DNA from: Schleiferiaceae bacterium
GTDB lineage: Bacteria; Bacteroidota; Bacteroidia; Flavobacteriales; Schleiferiaceae
DNA length: 64,000 bases
Reading direction: 5' to 3'
NCBI GenBank assembly: GCA_018401735.1
Contig: JAGYKI010000009.1
Location: 58,868-122,867 of the forward strand
Part shown: in pieces, positions 30,033-40,062 of the stretch
Layout of the letters: each line of letters begins with the position of its first letter
Numbering within the stretch: the stretch's first letter is position 1
Program-made: the position numbers and the translations under genes
The notes under the pieces: generated by a model
Database searches by the model: none
Seen by the model: only the letters and a program-made list of their open reading frames with translations
Told to the model about the DNA's origin: nothing

Positions 30033-30695
30033 ATGAGTCAATTACATCCTGAAACCTTCGAGTTTTTAAAAAAGCTCGCCGCTAATAACTCAAAAGAGTG
30101 GATGGATGCTAATCGAGCTTGGTATCAAGATGTACGGCAAGGCTTAATCAATTTTGCACAGGCTTTAAACGATGCTTTCGCAGAAGTGTACCCAATGCCA
30201 GTGGGTGATATTCGCAAAAGTGTGGCTCGTATTAATAACAACCGTCGCTTTCATCCTAATAAACCACTTTACAAAGACCATTTTGGATTGATGATGAAGA
30301 GGCGATCCCCGAAACACGTTGATTTTTATATTCATCTGGCACCCGAAACTTGCTTCGTTGGTACGGGTTTGTATCATCCTCCTAAAGAGGCTTTAGATGC
30401 CTTACGTGACTTAATCGCGCAAAAGGGAAAGGTTTTATTGGCGCTTAGGCAGAGGCCAGCTTTTAAAAAGCTTTATGGTGACTTTTCGGGAGAGCAATTG
30501 AAAACTTATCCGCGTGGTTTTTCCGCCGATCATCCACACATTGATTTATTGCGCTTCAAAGACTTGATTATTACCCGTGATCTAGCGCCCAAGGATTTTT
30601 TAAGGAAGGATGCCGATCTTATGATAAAGGAGTATTTCGCGGCAGCCCAAGATTTTATGGACTTTATTGATGAAGCTTTAGAGCTGCAATTCTAG
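30033..30695 (+). CDS. DUF2461 domain protein
   Basis: TFEFLKKLAANNSKEWMDANRAWYQDVRQ; RFHPNKPLYKDHFGLMM. Confidence 0.88.
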   Translation: MSQLHPETFEFLKKLAANNSKEWMDANRAWYQDVRQGLINFAQALNDAFAEVYPMPVGDIRKSVARINNNRRFHPNKPLYKDHFGLMMKRRSPKHVDFYIHLAPETCFVGTGLYHPPKEALDALRDLIAQKGKVLLALRQRPAFKKLYGDFSGEQLKTYPRGFSADHPHIDLLRFKDLIITRDLAPKDFLRKDADLMIKEYFAAAQDFMDFIDEALELQF

Positions 30696-30754
30696 TAAGA
30701 CTTTTATAAAAGAGGCCCTTGCTATAATTTAAACTGAGTTATGACTTTTTTCAA

Positions 30755-32086
30755 TTAGACTCTTTCAACTTGTTGATCTTGTATTTCTTGCGGCAAGCAA
30801 ACCATAAAGGTACTGCCTTTACCTACTTCACTTTCGGCACTAATGCTACCCCCTTGGGCCTCTGTATAATCTTTACATAATAATAGCCCAAGACCGCTGC
30901 CAAGTTCTTTTTGGGTGCCAATTTTACTTTTGGAATTTAAGGTGAAAAGCTTGCTTAGTTCTTCTTGATTAATGCCAATGCCTTCATCCGTTACTTTTAT
31001 AATTAAGGAACTCTGTTCCACCTTTACCTTTAGTGATATTTTGGTTTGAGAAGGGGAGAATTTAATTGCGTTTTGCAACAGATTACGCAATATAACTGTG
31101 GTCATGTTGGGGTCAACAAAAACACGTTGGGTAGATTTGTACTCACTAACTAAGCGAATATTTTTAGCTTTAGCAAGCGCTTCCAAATGTTCTAAAGTAG
31201 GCCTAAGCCAAGGTCCCAGCATTTGCTCACTTATATTCGTGTTATGGCCATGCAGTTGACCTTTCGACCAATGCAGCATGTCATCTAACATATAAGATGT
31301 GCCTTTAACAAGCTTCAGTAAATCGTGGTTTAAGCTAGCACGCATAGACGGGTCTAAATCACCGGCTTCATTTAATTGCAGGTAACCTTCAATAGAGGCA
31401 AGGGGGTTTCTTACGTCATGCGCAAGTATCGAAAGAATTCGGGTAAGGTCCTTATTGGAATCTTTAAGCTCTTGCTCTTTGTTTAAAATGTTTTTATGTT
31501 GAAAAATTGCACGTTCCTTTTGTTTTTCATAGGCAGCTCTTACCATGCTAAATAGCATGCTTATAAAGAAGACGCCAATACTATAGCTCAATACCAGATC
31601 TAAGATTCTCACTTCTTGAGAGGGGTATTCGATAACCCAAGAAGCGTCGACATAAAAAATGTAAAGCGCAATTGATCCGAAGATTAGTGAATGGATAAGG
31701 GCCCAAATCCATTGAAACTGCGACTTGGTAGTGGCAGAAAGAAAAACTAGACTAATATAGCTAAGTAGTAGGGTGGGGCCCTCGTTACCGCCGTTAAGGA
31801 AGAAATTAGTGCCAAGGAACAGATAGCCACAGACAATTACCATCCACCAGGCCCAGTAAAAGCGCTTCATAAAGCGAGATAACCAAAAGGCGACGGTTAA
31901 AATTATTTCTCCAATTATAATTACTAGGACCATATCCCAAAAACCAAGAAAAATGGAAACTATTAAAGCTGCATTTAATGCTAAAGCAATAATAAAGCAG
32001 GTCTTATGGAAAAGAACTTCTCGCAAGGAGAATTCTTCTTCCGTGCCTATTAGTTGCTGATAGATATTTACTGCGCCCGTGGTCAA
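30755..32086 (-). CDS. Multi-TM sensor histidine kinase
   Basis: H-box LSILAHDVRNPLASIEGYL; N-box LLQNAIKFSP; G-boxes VTDEGIGI and GSGLGLLLCKDY. Confidence 0.92.
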   Translation of the reverse strand: MTTGAVNIYQQLIGTEEEFSLREVLFHKTCFIIALALNAALIVSIFLGFWDMVLVIIIGEIILTVAFWLSRFMKRFYWAWWMVIVCGYLFLGTNFFLNGGNEGPTLLLSYISLVFLSATTKSQFQWIWALIHSLIFGSIALYIFYVDASWVIEYPSQEVRILDLVLSYSIGVFFISMLFSMVRAAYEKQKERAIFQHKNILNKEQELKDSNKDLTRILSILAHDVRNPLASIEGYLQLNEAGDLDPSMRASLNHDLLKLVKGTSYMLDDMLHWSKGQLHGHNTNISEQMLGPWLRPTLEHLEALAKAKNIRLVSEYKSTQRVFVDPNMTTVILRNLLQNAIKFSPSQTKISLKVKVEQSSLIIKVTDEGIGINQEELSKLFTLNSKSKIGTQKELGSGLGLLLCKDYTEAQGGSISAESEVGKGSTFMVCLPQEIQDQQVERV

Positions 32087-32100
32087 TTTAACAAGGAATT

Positions 32101-32515
32101 TTAGTCGTAGAGGCTGCGCTCGGCTTCTTCTTGAGGCTTATTGGCTGCGGGTGTACGTTCCACCTTAGTTACAAAATATTTAGTAGAGCCACGCCAAGGT
32201 AAAATACGGTAACGCTCGATATAGTGGAGGTTAATTCTTTCTCCACTAAGGGAAGCCTCCTGCAAAAGTTTAATGGTTTGCGTTTCATCAGCTTGGATGG
32301 AAAACTCGAAACTTCGGATAGTTGATTATTCTCACTTATTGCTGAAGCTCCGTATATTTGGCTGCCTTCCCAAGTCTTAAACATTGCACGCCTTTTTGCT
32401 CAAACAGTAGCCGTGCCAGCGCATGCACCTTCTGAGTAAACTCCGAATAAATAAAACATATATCCTAATCCTGCAAGAGCCGAGTCGCCGCTAAATCGTG
32501 ATTGTTTTTGCGCAT
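32101..32515 (-). pseudogene. Decayed small membrane-anchored protein (family often annotated in Bacteroidota as '6-phosphogluconate dehydrogenase')
   Basis: Minus-strand fragments in different frames: LAGLGYMFYLFGVYSEGACAGTATV*, then FKTWEGSQIYGASAISENNQLSE, then DETQTIKLLQEASLSGERINLHYIERYRILPWRGSTKYFVTKVERTPAANKPQEEAERSLYD*. Family name is from memory. Confidence 0.7.
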
Positions 32516-32665
32516 GGTATATTTCGACTGGATTCCTAGTTAAACAAGATACATTTGTATTGCATCCCTTAGCGGTGGTGTTCCCCTGGCCCTTTGTCCG
32601 TAAAGATTTCTTTTTGGTGTTGCTTTTGACCCTAATTTTTACGTCCGCTCACGCAGCCCAAAATG

Positions 32666-32736
32666 GGCTCCGTGAGTACAATGGATGGTATGCAGATTTC
32701 AGACTTGGGATGCAGGTTCGATTCCTGCCGGGGCTA
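32666..32736 (+). other. tRNA-like sequence or pseudo-tRNA
   Basis: Acceptor GGCTCCG/CGGGGCT (two wobbles), T-arm GCAGG-TTCGATT-CCTGC perfect, D-arm-like GTACAATGGATGGTAT; the anticodon stem does not pair cleanly. Confidence 0.6.
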
Positions 32737-33204
32737 CAAATGTTGGAAATAGCCCTTGATAGTCAATTGGATTAGCAAGGGTTTTGTTCACTGAGCTTTT
32801 CTTTCATTTGGATGCAGAGGCTGCATATAACAATTCTGGATAATTGTAAAGGTCCACTTGCAGAAAAGCTAGTAAATCTTTTACTTATTAACAATAGACT
32901 ACTTGCTCGAAATACAGAAAGAAGCTCTTTACTCCTATTGTAAACTTAAAAAGCAAATTAATATTGTTTTTCATTTAAAGGTAAGTTTTAAAGCACCTTC
33001 GATATCATAATTCACAGACCGTATCGATCTTGTGTTCACACACATACTCTTGACTGTGCTCGATATAGTCTAAGAAAATTCTCAATATCAGGTTATTATT
33101 ACAAGGACAGTCGTCTCATTTTTGAGCTAATAATGATAAGTGCTGACCAATGGGTCCAAAAAAGGCTTGCAGTATCTGCATAGTATTAAGACCTTTGTGG
33201 ATTA

Positions 33205-33276
33205 GGCCCCGTAGTTCAACGGATAGAATAGAAGTTTCCTAAACTTTAGATAGCAGTTCGATTCTGCTCGGGGCTA
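33205..33276 (+). tRNA. tRNA-Arg (anticodon CCU)
   Basis: GGCCCCG acceptor with CGGGGCT; D-arm GTTC-AACGGATA-GAAT; anticodon arm GAAGT-TTCCTAA-ACTTT; T-arm AGCAG-TTCGATT-CTGCT; discriminator A; CCA not encoded. Confidence 0.92.
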
Positions 33277-33291
33277 CACTTCAATTTTAAA

Positions 33292-34170
33292 TTAATTGAT
33301 CTTGCTTAAAAGCGTCTCACTAAATTTAGGATTAGCGCCGGCTGAGGCAGCGACATAAGCGCCAAGGGCATTGCCGGCTTGCGCGGCTTTGTCTATGTTT
33401 TGGCTTTTTAAATATTCATAAACGAAACCGGCACTAAAGGCATCACCTGCACCAATAGAATCGACAAAGCTAATTTTAGTACTGCCGTAAAAATGAACAG
33501 TGCCGCTTTCATATACATAACAGCCTTTGCTTCCCGCGGTTACGATAATTAGTTTTAAATTGTAGCGTGCTTTTAAGTGAGATAAGCTTTTTTCAAAATT
33601 GGCGGAATTGCCGAATAGTAGAGGATAAATTTCTTCAAGTTCAAGATGATTTACCTTAAAGATAGTGCAGCGCTTTAAAGAGTAATCTAAAATTTGCGCA
33701 TCATAAAAGGGGGCGCGTAAATTACAATCGAAGAATACTTCCTCAAAAAAATGTTTTAGGAAAATGTTTGCTAAACACTCGCGGTTGTTTGCACCACGCT
33801 GACTTAAGCTGCCAAAATAAAATAGCTTGAATTCGTTCGCTTTGGCTTGCACTTTAAACTCTTTATAATTTATTGCATCATAAGCCTGATCGCGATAGAT
33901 TGTATATTTCGCTTCATCTCCTTGCATTTCTACCTGTACTAAACCAGTGGGAAGAGCGGCGTCGAGCTGAATATAGGTGCTCCGCAGAGGACTAGCAGAA
34001 ATTTCTGCCAAAGCGCTTCTACCAAGATCATCCTCTCCTAGGCGGCTCAATAAATAGCTTTCCATTCCCAGCTTTGCTAAGTTTAAGGCAAAGTTTAATG
34101 GGGCTCCTCCTAAGAATTTACCTTCGGGTTTTACGTCATAAAGAACTTCTCCGAAACTTAATGTTTTCAT
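33292..34170 (-). CDS. PfkB-family carbohydrate kinase (fructokinase-like)
   Basis: FGEVLYDVKPEGKFLGGAPLNFALNLAKLG; FVDSIGAGDAFSAGFVYEYL. Confidence 0.9.
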   Translation of the reverse strand: MKTLSFGEVLYDVKPEGKFLGGAPLNFALNLAKLGMESYLLSRLGEDDLGRSALAEISASPLRSTYIQLDAALPTGLVQVEMQGDEAKYTIYRDQAYDAINYKEFKVQAKANEFKLFYFGSLSQRGANNRECLANIFLKHFFEEVFFDCNLRAPFYDAQILDYSLKRCTIFKVNHLELEEIYPLLFGNSANFEKSLSHLKARYNLKLIIVTAGSKGCYVYESGTVHFYGSTKISFVDSIGAGDAFSAGFVYEYLKSQNIDKAAQAGNALGAYVAASAGANPKFSETLLSKIN

Positions 34171-35555
34171 CCTGCGACCGATTTTGTGGGGGCTAATTTT
34201 TCTTTGATGAAAAGAGCGCTAATACCACCAGCCATAAGACAAACGCCTGCAAGGGTAATTACATTAGTAGGGTCAGAACCTAACCAATCGTATAAGAAAT
34301 AGCGCAAAGCAAAAATTTGAATAATCATAGGGATTACGATAAACATATTAAAGATCCCCATATAAACACCGTTTCGTTTGGCAGGTATAGCTCCAGCTAA
34401 AATTTTATAGGGTAAAGCCAGCATAGAAGCCCATGCTATTCCTAATCCAAAGGATAGTAGATATACCTGACTTAGTTCGAAACTGCCATCTCCGAAAGGG
34501 TTGCTAATGCTAAAAAGGATAATAGAATTATTAAGAAAAGGAAGCGATACTAAACCTATGCCACCTAAGCTTAAGCTAATAAAATGTAAATTTTTGGGGC
34601 CTAATTTTGCAGCTAATGGAACGAGTAAAAAAGCGAGGCTGAAACATACAACATTGTAAACGCCATTAATGCCTCCTGTTAATAACTGCGCTTCGGCAAA
34701 ATAGTCGCTTTTGGCATCGATGGTGCCGTAAATGGATGAGCTTAAGGCAAGAGTAATATATTGCCAATAGCAAAACATACCGAACCAGGTTAAAAACTGA
34801 ACGGGAATGAGCTGCTTCATAGTAGAAGGCATCTCTTTTATAGCTTCTTTAATTTCAAGCAAGGCTTTAATTGCCCTGCCTCCTTTTGCTTTTTCTGATT
34901 TTAAATGCGCTAATTCTTCTTCGCTCGGCGGATATTCCTTGGTCGTTAAAACCGAAAAAAGTACCGTAACTATTGAAGCGATTGCGCCAATTCCAAAAGC
35001 CCAATAGGTGAAAGTGGGTATACCATTATCCATTTTATCGCTAATAGAAAGTAAGCCAAAAGAAACAATAATAGCGGGAGCAAAATTGGCGAGGGTAGTT
35101 CCTAAACCGGTAAAAAAGCTTTGCATTAAAAAGCCTAAGGAGTGCTGCTCTTCGGGTAAAATATCGGTAATAAAAGCCCGATAAGGCTCCATGGCAATAT
35201 TGTTGGCGGCATCTAAAATCCACAATAAGCCCGCGGCCATCCAAAGGCTTTGTGAAAAAGGCATTAGTATTAAGGCCAATGAAGCTAATATGGCCCCGAT
35301 TAAAAAGTAAGGCTTTCTCCTCCCAAATGTAGGAGACCAAGTTCGGTCGCTAGCGGCACCAATAATGGGCTGCACAATTAAACCAGTAATAGGTCCCGCT
35401 AACCACAATATGGCTAGTTTTTCCGGTTCTGCGCCCAGATAGCTATAAATAGCGCTCATGTTACTTTGCTGCAATCCAAAACTAAATTGGATTCCGAAGA
35501 AGCCAAAGTTCATATTCCAGATGCTTAAAAAGCTTTGTTTCTTAATTAGTCCCAT
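34167..35555 (-). CDS. MFS sugar transporter, SLC45-like (start trimmed to MGLIKKQ)
   Basis: Multi-[60 protein letters not shown]. Confidence 0.9.
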   Translation of the reverse strand: MGLIKKQSFLSIWNMNFGFFGIQFSFGLQQSNMSAIYSYLGAEPEKLAILWLAGPITGLIVQPIIGAASDRTWSPTFGRRKPYFLIGAILASLALILMPFSQSLWMAAGLLWILDAANNIAMEPYRAFITDILPEEQHSLGFLMQSFFTGLGTTLANFAPAIIVSFGLLSISDKMDNGIPTFTYWAFGIGAIASIVTVLFSVLTTKEYPPSEEELAHLKSEKAKGGRAIKALLEIKEAIKEMPSTMKQLIPVQFLTWFGMFCYWQYITLALSSSIYGTIDAKSDYFAEAQLLTGGINGVYNVVCFSLAFLLVPLAAKLGPKNLHFISLSLGGIGLVSLPFLNNSIILFSISNPFGDGSFELSQVYLLSFGLGIAWASMLALPYKILAGAIPAKRNGVYMGIFNMFIVIPMIIQIFALRYFLYDWLGSDPTNVITLAGVCLMAGGISALFIKEKLAPTKSVAG

Positions 35556-37014
35556 GTGGCTTAGAGTTAAAGGTAAAAGCACCATCTTGACTTTCAATCC
35601 GCAAAGTCTTATTTTTTAAATCCACTTTAAGCTCAGACCAAAATTGGTTTTTTTGCCAATGCAGGCAAATTTGAGAATCGTCGCTGGATAGCACGCTAAA
35701 TTCGCCGTTAAAGGCGGCTTGTGTATTTCTAAATTCCATTAGTGCCAAAAGTTTTTGCACCACGGGCTTTTGCAAAGCGATATCAATTTCCTTAAAATTA
35801 AGATAGGGCCGATTGATGTCGCGTCCGACCTTAGTTTTTTCTAGGAGCTTAATGTCATTGGAAGCAGCCACTAAGCCACCGTAATATACTTGGGGAATAC
35901 CAGGGCAGAAGAACTGTAGGGCTCGAGCAATCAAATAAAGCTGATCATCTCCGCCTAAGGCATCATAGTAACTTGAGTTTACCTGATAAAGGTCGAGGTT
36001 GGAAGCGGCTGTTCCGGTCGCCATTTTACTAGAGTCATTAGAGTTTTTATGGATGCTGCTTACTAAAAGATCAATTTCTTGATGCGATAAAATGCCCGCT
36101 TTGCCATTAATATCCGCTACGTCCATTACACCAATACCATCATGGGTATCGAGAACAGTAAGGCAATTTTTTGGGCTTATAGCGAGCCATTGCTTTAAGC
36201 GAGATGTATTTTTAGTGAATAGTGTGTATAATACTAAAGGCGGTAGCACAAAGTCGTAAACATAATCTACCCTTTCGGCAATTGCCTTTTGAATTTCGTG
36301 ATGGGCGTGAATTTCACACAGTACTTCCAAATGGTAACTATGCGCTATTTCGCAAATTTCGCTGATAAAATCGAAGGTTTCAGGAAGCATAAAGCAAGAG
36401 CTACCGGCCTTTTTTATGGCGTAGCCAATGGCGTCGAGGCGAATCATTTTTACCCCCGCTTCTGAAAATTGTTTTATTAAGCGATGCAGGTATTTTTTCC
36501 CCGCCTCCGATTGCACGTCAATGTCTAATTGATGTTGGCTGAAAGTCGTCCAAAACTCTAATTTTTCGCCACTCCCTAACTTTCGCAGGCTAAAAGGGCG
36601 ATTAGGGCGGGGTCGATAAATTTTACTGATATCTTCTTCGGTAGCCCCATTCGGAAATACTTTATCCTTGGTGAGGAAGAGCTCGAAATAAGGAGACTGG
36701 CTTCCTTTGGCTTTTACGTCGAGGAAGGGTTTTGATTTATCGGAAATGTGATTTACAATCAAATCTACCGTAAGGGGGAAATCGCTGCTTAGTTTTTTGA
36801 TATCCTCCCAGTTGCCAATCCGAGCATCGACTTGATCGTGATTTATTGGGTCGTAGCCAGCGTCGGCGCCATCAATGGGTGCGAAAAAGGGTAAAAGATG
36901 TACTCCTCCAGCTAAAGCGGGTTTTAAGTTATTAGTCAAGTAACGATGTAAGTCGCTTATCTGGCCCTGACCAAAGCGATCGGCATAAGTGATGAGTTGT
37001 ACTTGGTTATTCAT
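35542..37014 (-). CDS. Sucrose phosphorylase-like glycoside hydrolase (GH13)
   Basis: QLITYADRFGQGQISDL; GVHLLPFFAPIDGADAGYDPINHDQVD; FPNGATEEDISKIYRPRPNRPFS; VLDTHDGIGVMD; ATGTAASNLDLYQVNSSYYDALGGDDQLYLIARALQFFCPGIPQVYY, all closely following bifidobacterial sucrose phosphorylase as I remember it. Confidence 0.9.
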   Translation of the reverse strand: MNNQVQLITYADRFGQGQISDLHRYLTNNLKPALAGGVHLLPFFAPIDGADAGYDPINHDQVDARIGNWEDIKKLSSDFPLTVDLIVNHISDKSKPFLDVKAKGSQSPYFELFLTKDKVFPNGATEEDISKIYRPRPNRPFSLRKLGSGEKLEFWTTFSQHQLDIDVQSEAGKKYLHRLIKQFSEAGVKMIRLDAIGYAIKKAGSSCFMLPETFDFISEICEIAHSYHLEVLCEIHAHHEIQKAIAERVDYVYDFVLPPLVLYTLFTKNTSRLKQWLAISPKNCLTVLDTHDGIGVMDVADINGKAGILSHQEIDLLVSSIHKNSNDSSKMATGTAASNLDLYQVNSSYYDALGGDDQLYLIARALQFFCPGIPQVYYGGLVAASNDIKLLEKTKVGRDINRPYLNFKEIDIALQKPVVQKLLALMEFRNTQAAFNGEFSVLSSDDSQICLHWQKNQFWSELKVDLKNKTLRIESQDGAFTFNSKPHGTN

Positions 37015-37070
37015 AGGGGGATAAGCTTGAAAATCAGAGTATTAATTAAATTTTGGCAGTCGATAAGGTT

Positions 37071-37109
37071 AAAAAGGCAGATCACTAGAAAATAGTAATC
37101 TGCCTTTTT
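37071..37109. terminator. Bidirectional-type intrinsic terminator
   Basis: AAAAAGGCAGAT-N15-ATCTGCCTTTTT between the TonB receptor and the sucrose phosphorylase gene. Confidence 0.8.
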
Positions 37110-37125
37110 GGAAACCAAATATATT

Positions 37126-39804
37126 TTAGAAGTTTAATACAATACCTGCTACAATAGAACGTCCGGCAATAGAACGAGCTCTGATGTAGTTTACTTGACC
37201 TTCGGTAATAGAACCTTCTTCCGATTCGGTGATACCAATGGTATTGCTAAGGTTATTTACATTAAGATTAAAGTTTAATCCCTTCTTAATTTGGAAAGAA
37301 ACAAAACCGTTGATAATGGCGTAACCGGGCATAATAAGCTCGTTATTATCTTGAGCATAAGAGCTGGTTTGTCCCATAACGCTTAGGCCTAAAACATGAC
37401 CGCCTTCGAAATTATAGGAAGGCAAAAGATTGTAGCTTAATCCAGGCTGACGACGGGGAGTATTGCCAATATTAGTTAAACCGTCGTTGTCTATAATTTC
37501 CGCATCTACGTAAGTAAGAGCAGCGCGAACATCTAAGTTTTTAATCTTTAAAAAGCTTTCTACTTCTAGTCCGTAAGACTGATAATCGTTACTTAGAACA
37601 TTTTGGGTTGTGGCTTCAACGCCTGCTTCTTCTTTAGTTTGCGCATAGAAAGCAGTTACAAAAATTCCACCAGCTTTAAAGCGCTGCTTATAGCCTAATT
37701 CTCCTTGGAATAGCGAGTTTTTAGGGGCTAAATTTTCTAAATAAGGGCCTCCTTGGTGCCAAGTAGCACGCTCGCCGTTACCAACATAGCCTTGGCTAGC
37801 TCGGGCAAATACCGCATTATTATCGCTAAGCTTATAGTTTACCCCGAGACTGTAGGAAAGATAGTCGTAAGAATAATTCACTGCTCTGGCATTGTTATTA
37901 TCAACGCGTGCAACACTTTGCTCAGGCACATCAATTATGCCGTTACCATTAACATCTACGTTAGCCACATTTTGACTAGGCGTTACTAAACCATTTACGG
38001 TAACAAAGTCATAACGAAGGCCCGCGTCGATATTTAGATTGTCGTTAACGCTTAGAGCAACATTCGCATAAGGTGCTAAGTTATTGTAAGAAGTACTGTA
38101 CTTACCCACGCAGCAGTTGCCCCAAAAAGGTACCCCATAGGCAAGCTGACCATTATCGGTAATATCGCGGCCATTGCTGTTAATGTTTAAGAGCTGCCCG
38201 TCTTCTTGCACTTCCATTAAAAAGCTATTCCACAACCAAGACATTTGGATGTTTTGCTGACCGTAAAAGGCACCTAGAGTAAGGTCGATATTGCCGAACT
38301 TCTTGCTTACACGCGTATCACTCATAAAGTTGTTGAAGTTTTCTAACTCCACATCAAAAAGGTGAATTCGTTGCGCCAAACCATTATCGGTGTCGGTAAT
38401 TTCTTCGCCGCTCGTAACCCGGTTAATGGTGTAAGGAGAAACGGCACCACCAGCGGTAGTGTCGCCTGTTCCGCGAAGAATGCCTTCCATTAAGCTGCTA
38501 GTTGTGCCTACTTCGGCGGTGAAAGGAGCAATAAAGCGCCCACCATTAATGGCCATGCGAGAACTACTGTTTAATTGCCAGCCATTACCAAGGTCAAAAT
38601 CGAATTGCACACCAACAGCGCTAGACTTACTATGAATACCATCGTTAATGTCGGAAGTCCTTCTTTCTCCATTGGGTCCAAACCCAGGGCTTTGTTGAAA
38701 GAATGGAGAGTGTAATCCATTGCTAGCCGCATTTAAACCATCAACCGATTCCCAGGTTGGGTTGGCATTAGTTCCGCTTACCTGAATAGGCATAGGCATA
38801 TAAGCCGCAGTGCGATCATTTAACATTTTAAAGTAAACACGAGCCGTACCATTTTCAAAGCGCTTGGTTAAATTGGCTTTAATTTGGCCTCCGTTGTTTA
38901 CGAGGGTATTTGCATTTCTGGGGCCTTCACCTTGGCGGAAGAAGCCACCAATATTGAAGCTTAGGCCATTACCTATCGGAGCTCCATAGTTGAATTCGGT
39001 GCGCATCGATTGGTAATCTACTCCGAAGGAAGTTCTAACCGTTCCGCCAGCAACATTGCCTGTTTTGGAGATGAAGTTAATAATACCAGCCGGGCCGTTA
39101 CTTGTCGCTGTTGCCGCAGATCCGCCTCTAATTGCTTCCACTCTCGCCACAGTAGGATCGAGTCTTAAATATTGATCTTGGGTACTAAAAGCAATGTCAC
39201 CGTATAAAAGAATGGGTAAGCCATCTTCTTGTAATTGCAGATAGCGTGACCCACCCGAGGAGATAGGTACGCCCCTCACGGTAATGTTAGTATTACCATC
39301 ACCTGCAGAAGCCTCTGCTTTAATACCGGGAATATTACGGAATATCTCCGCGGTGGTGCGCGGTGCCGATTGCTCTATAATTTTAGGATCTAAGGTAGTT
39401 ACCGAAACACTAGAAGCTAATTTGGATTTGTCGTTCATTACCCCAGTAACCAATACTTCGTCGAAGCTCATCGCATCGGGGTTTAGTTGAAAATTTAAGT
39501 TTACCGCCTGACCATTAAGTTGCACTTTTTTGTACATCGTTTGGTATCCAATAAAGGATACCGCAACTATTTGCTCACCCTTTAAGGAGGTACCTAAGCT
39601 GAATTTTCCGTCTAAATCAGTAACCGTTCCTTCGCTGCTGCCTTTAATTAAAATATTGGCATTAGGAATGGGCAGATTATCTTCGTCGGTAACAATACCG
39701 CTAATGGAGCTTTGCGCCATGGCGCTAGTTAAACTTAACAGGAAGATCATTCCTAAAAAGGCAAACCTTAAATTGAAGCTGAAATGGGATAGTCTTTTTT
39801 TCAT
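37126..39804 (-). CDS. TonB-dependent receptor of the sucrose locus
   Basis: SGIVTDEDNLPIPNANILIKGSSEGTVTDLDGKFSL; IRGGSAATATSNGPAGIINFISKTG; terminal SIVAGIVLNF. Confidence 0.92.
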   Translation of the reverse strand: MKKRLSHFSFNLRFAFLGMIFLLSLTSAMAQSSISGIVTDEDNLPIPNANILIKGSSEGTVTDLDGKFSLGTSLKGEQIVAVSFIGYQTMYKKVQLNGQAVNLNFQLNPDAMSFDEVLVTGVMNDKSKLASSVSVTTLDPKIIEQSAPRTTAEIFRNIPGIKAEASAGDGNTNITVRGVPISSGGSRYLQLQEDGLPILLYGDIAFSTQDQYLRLDPTVARVEAIRGGSAATATSNGPAGIINFISKTGNVAGGTVRTSFGVDYQSMRTEFNYGAPIGNGLSFNIGGFFRQGEGPRNANTLVNNGGQIKANLTKRFENGTARVYFKMLNDRTAAYMPMPIQVSGTNANPTWESVDGLNAASNGLHSPFFQQSPGFGPNGERRTSDINDGIHSKSSAVGVQFDFDLGNGWQLNSSSRMAINGGRFIAPFTAEVGTTSSLMEGILRGTGDTTAGGAVSPYTINRVTSGEEITDTDNGLAQRIHLFDVELENFNNFMSDTRVSKKFGNIDLTLGAFYGQQNIQMSWLWNSFLMEVQEDGQLLNINSNGRDITDNGQLAYGVPFWGNCCVGKYSTSYNNLAPYANVALSVNDNLNIDAGLRYDFVTVNGLVTPSQNVANVDVNGNGIIDVPEQSVARVDNNNARAVNYSYDYLSYSLGVNYKLSDNNAVFARASQGYVGNGERATWHQGGPYLENLAPKNSLFQGELGYKQRFKAGGIFVTAFYAQTKEEAGVEATTQNVLSNDYQSYGLEVESFLKIKNLDVRAALTYVDAEIIDNDGLTNIGNTPRRQPGLSYNLLPSYNFEGGHVLGLSVMGQTSSYAQDNNELIMPGYAIINGFVSFQIKKGLNFNLNVNNLSNTIGITESEEGSITEGQVNYIRARSIAGRSIVAGIVLNF

Positions 39805-40062
39805 GTTAGCAATTTGTATTAGAGATGGTAGACATAAAATCTATTTTTGTTCTTGGATAGTTTGGTGTTACTAGAAAAAACAAAGTGTGATCAGTACATT
39901 ATTTTTTTAATAACTGAGGCGAAGCTAGTTAAAGACAAGGCTAGCTACAATAAGTGTAAGTGAGACAATTTTACTTTAACGATAACGTGATCGTTTTCGT
40001 AGGTGTAATTTATAATAATTCTAAATAATAAATTAGCTTTTTAAGCTAAATCGGGCTGAGAA

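Noticed and set aside
32560-32775. 71-aa plus-strand ORF with a signal-peptide-like N-terminus
   Set aside because: Runs through the tRNA-like sequence at 32666-32736 and has no family resemblance; more likely a chance ORF.
32666-33276. attL/attR pair of an integrated element
   Set aside because: The two T-stems differ on both strands while each remains complementary, and no integrase is present; retained only as a low-confidence possibility.
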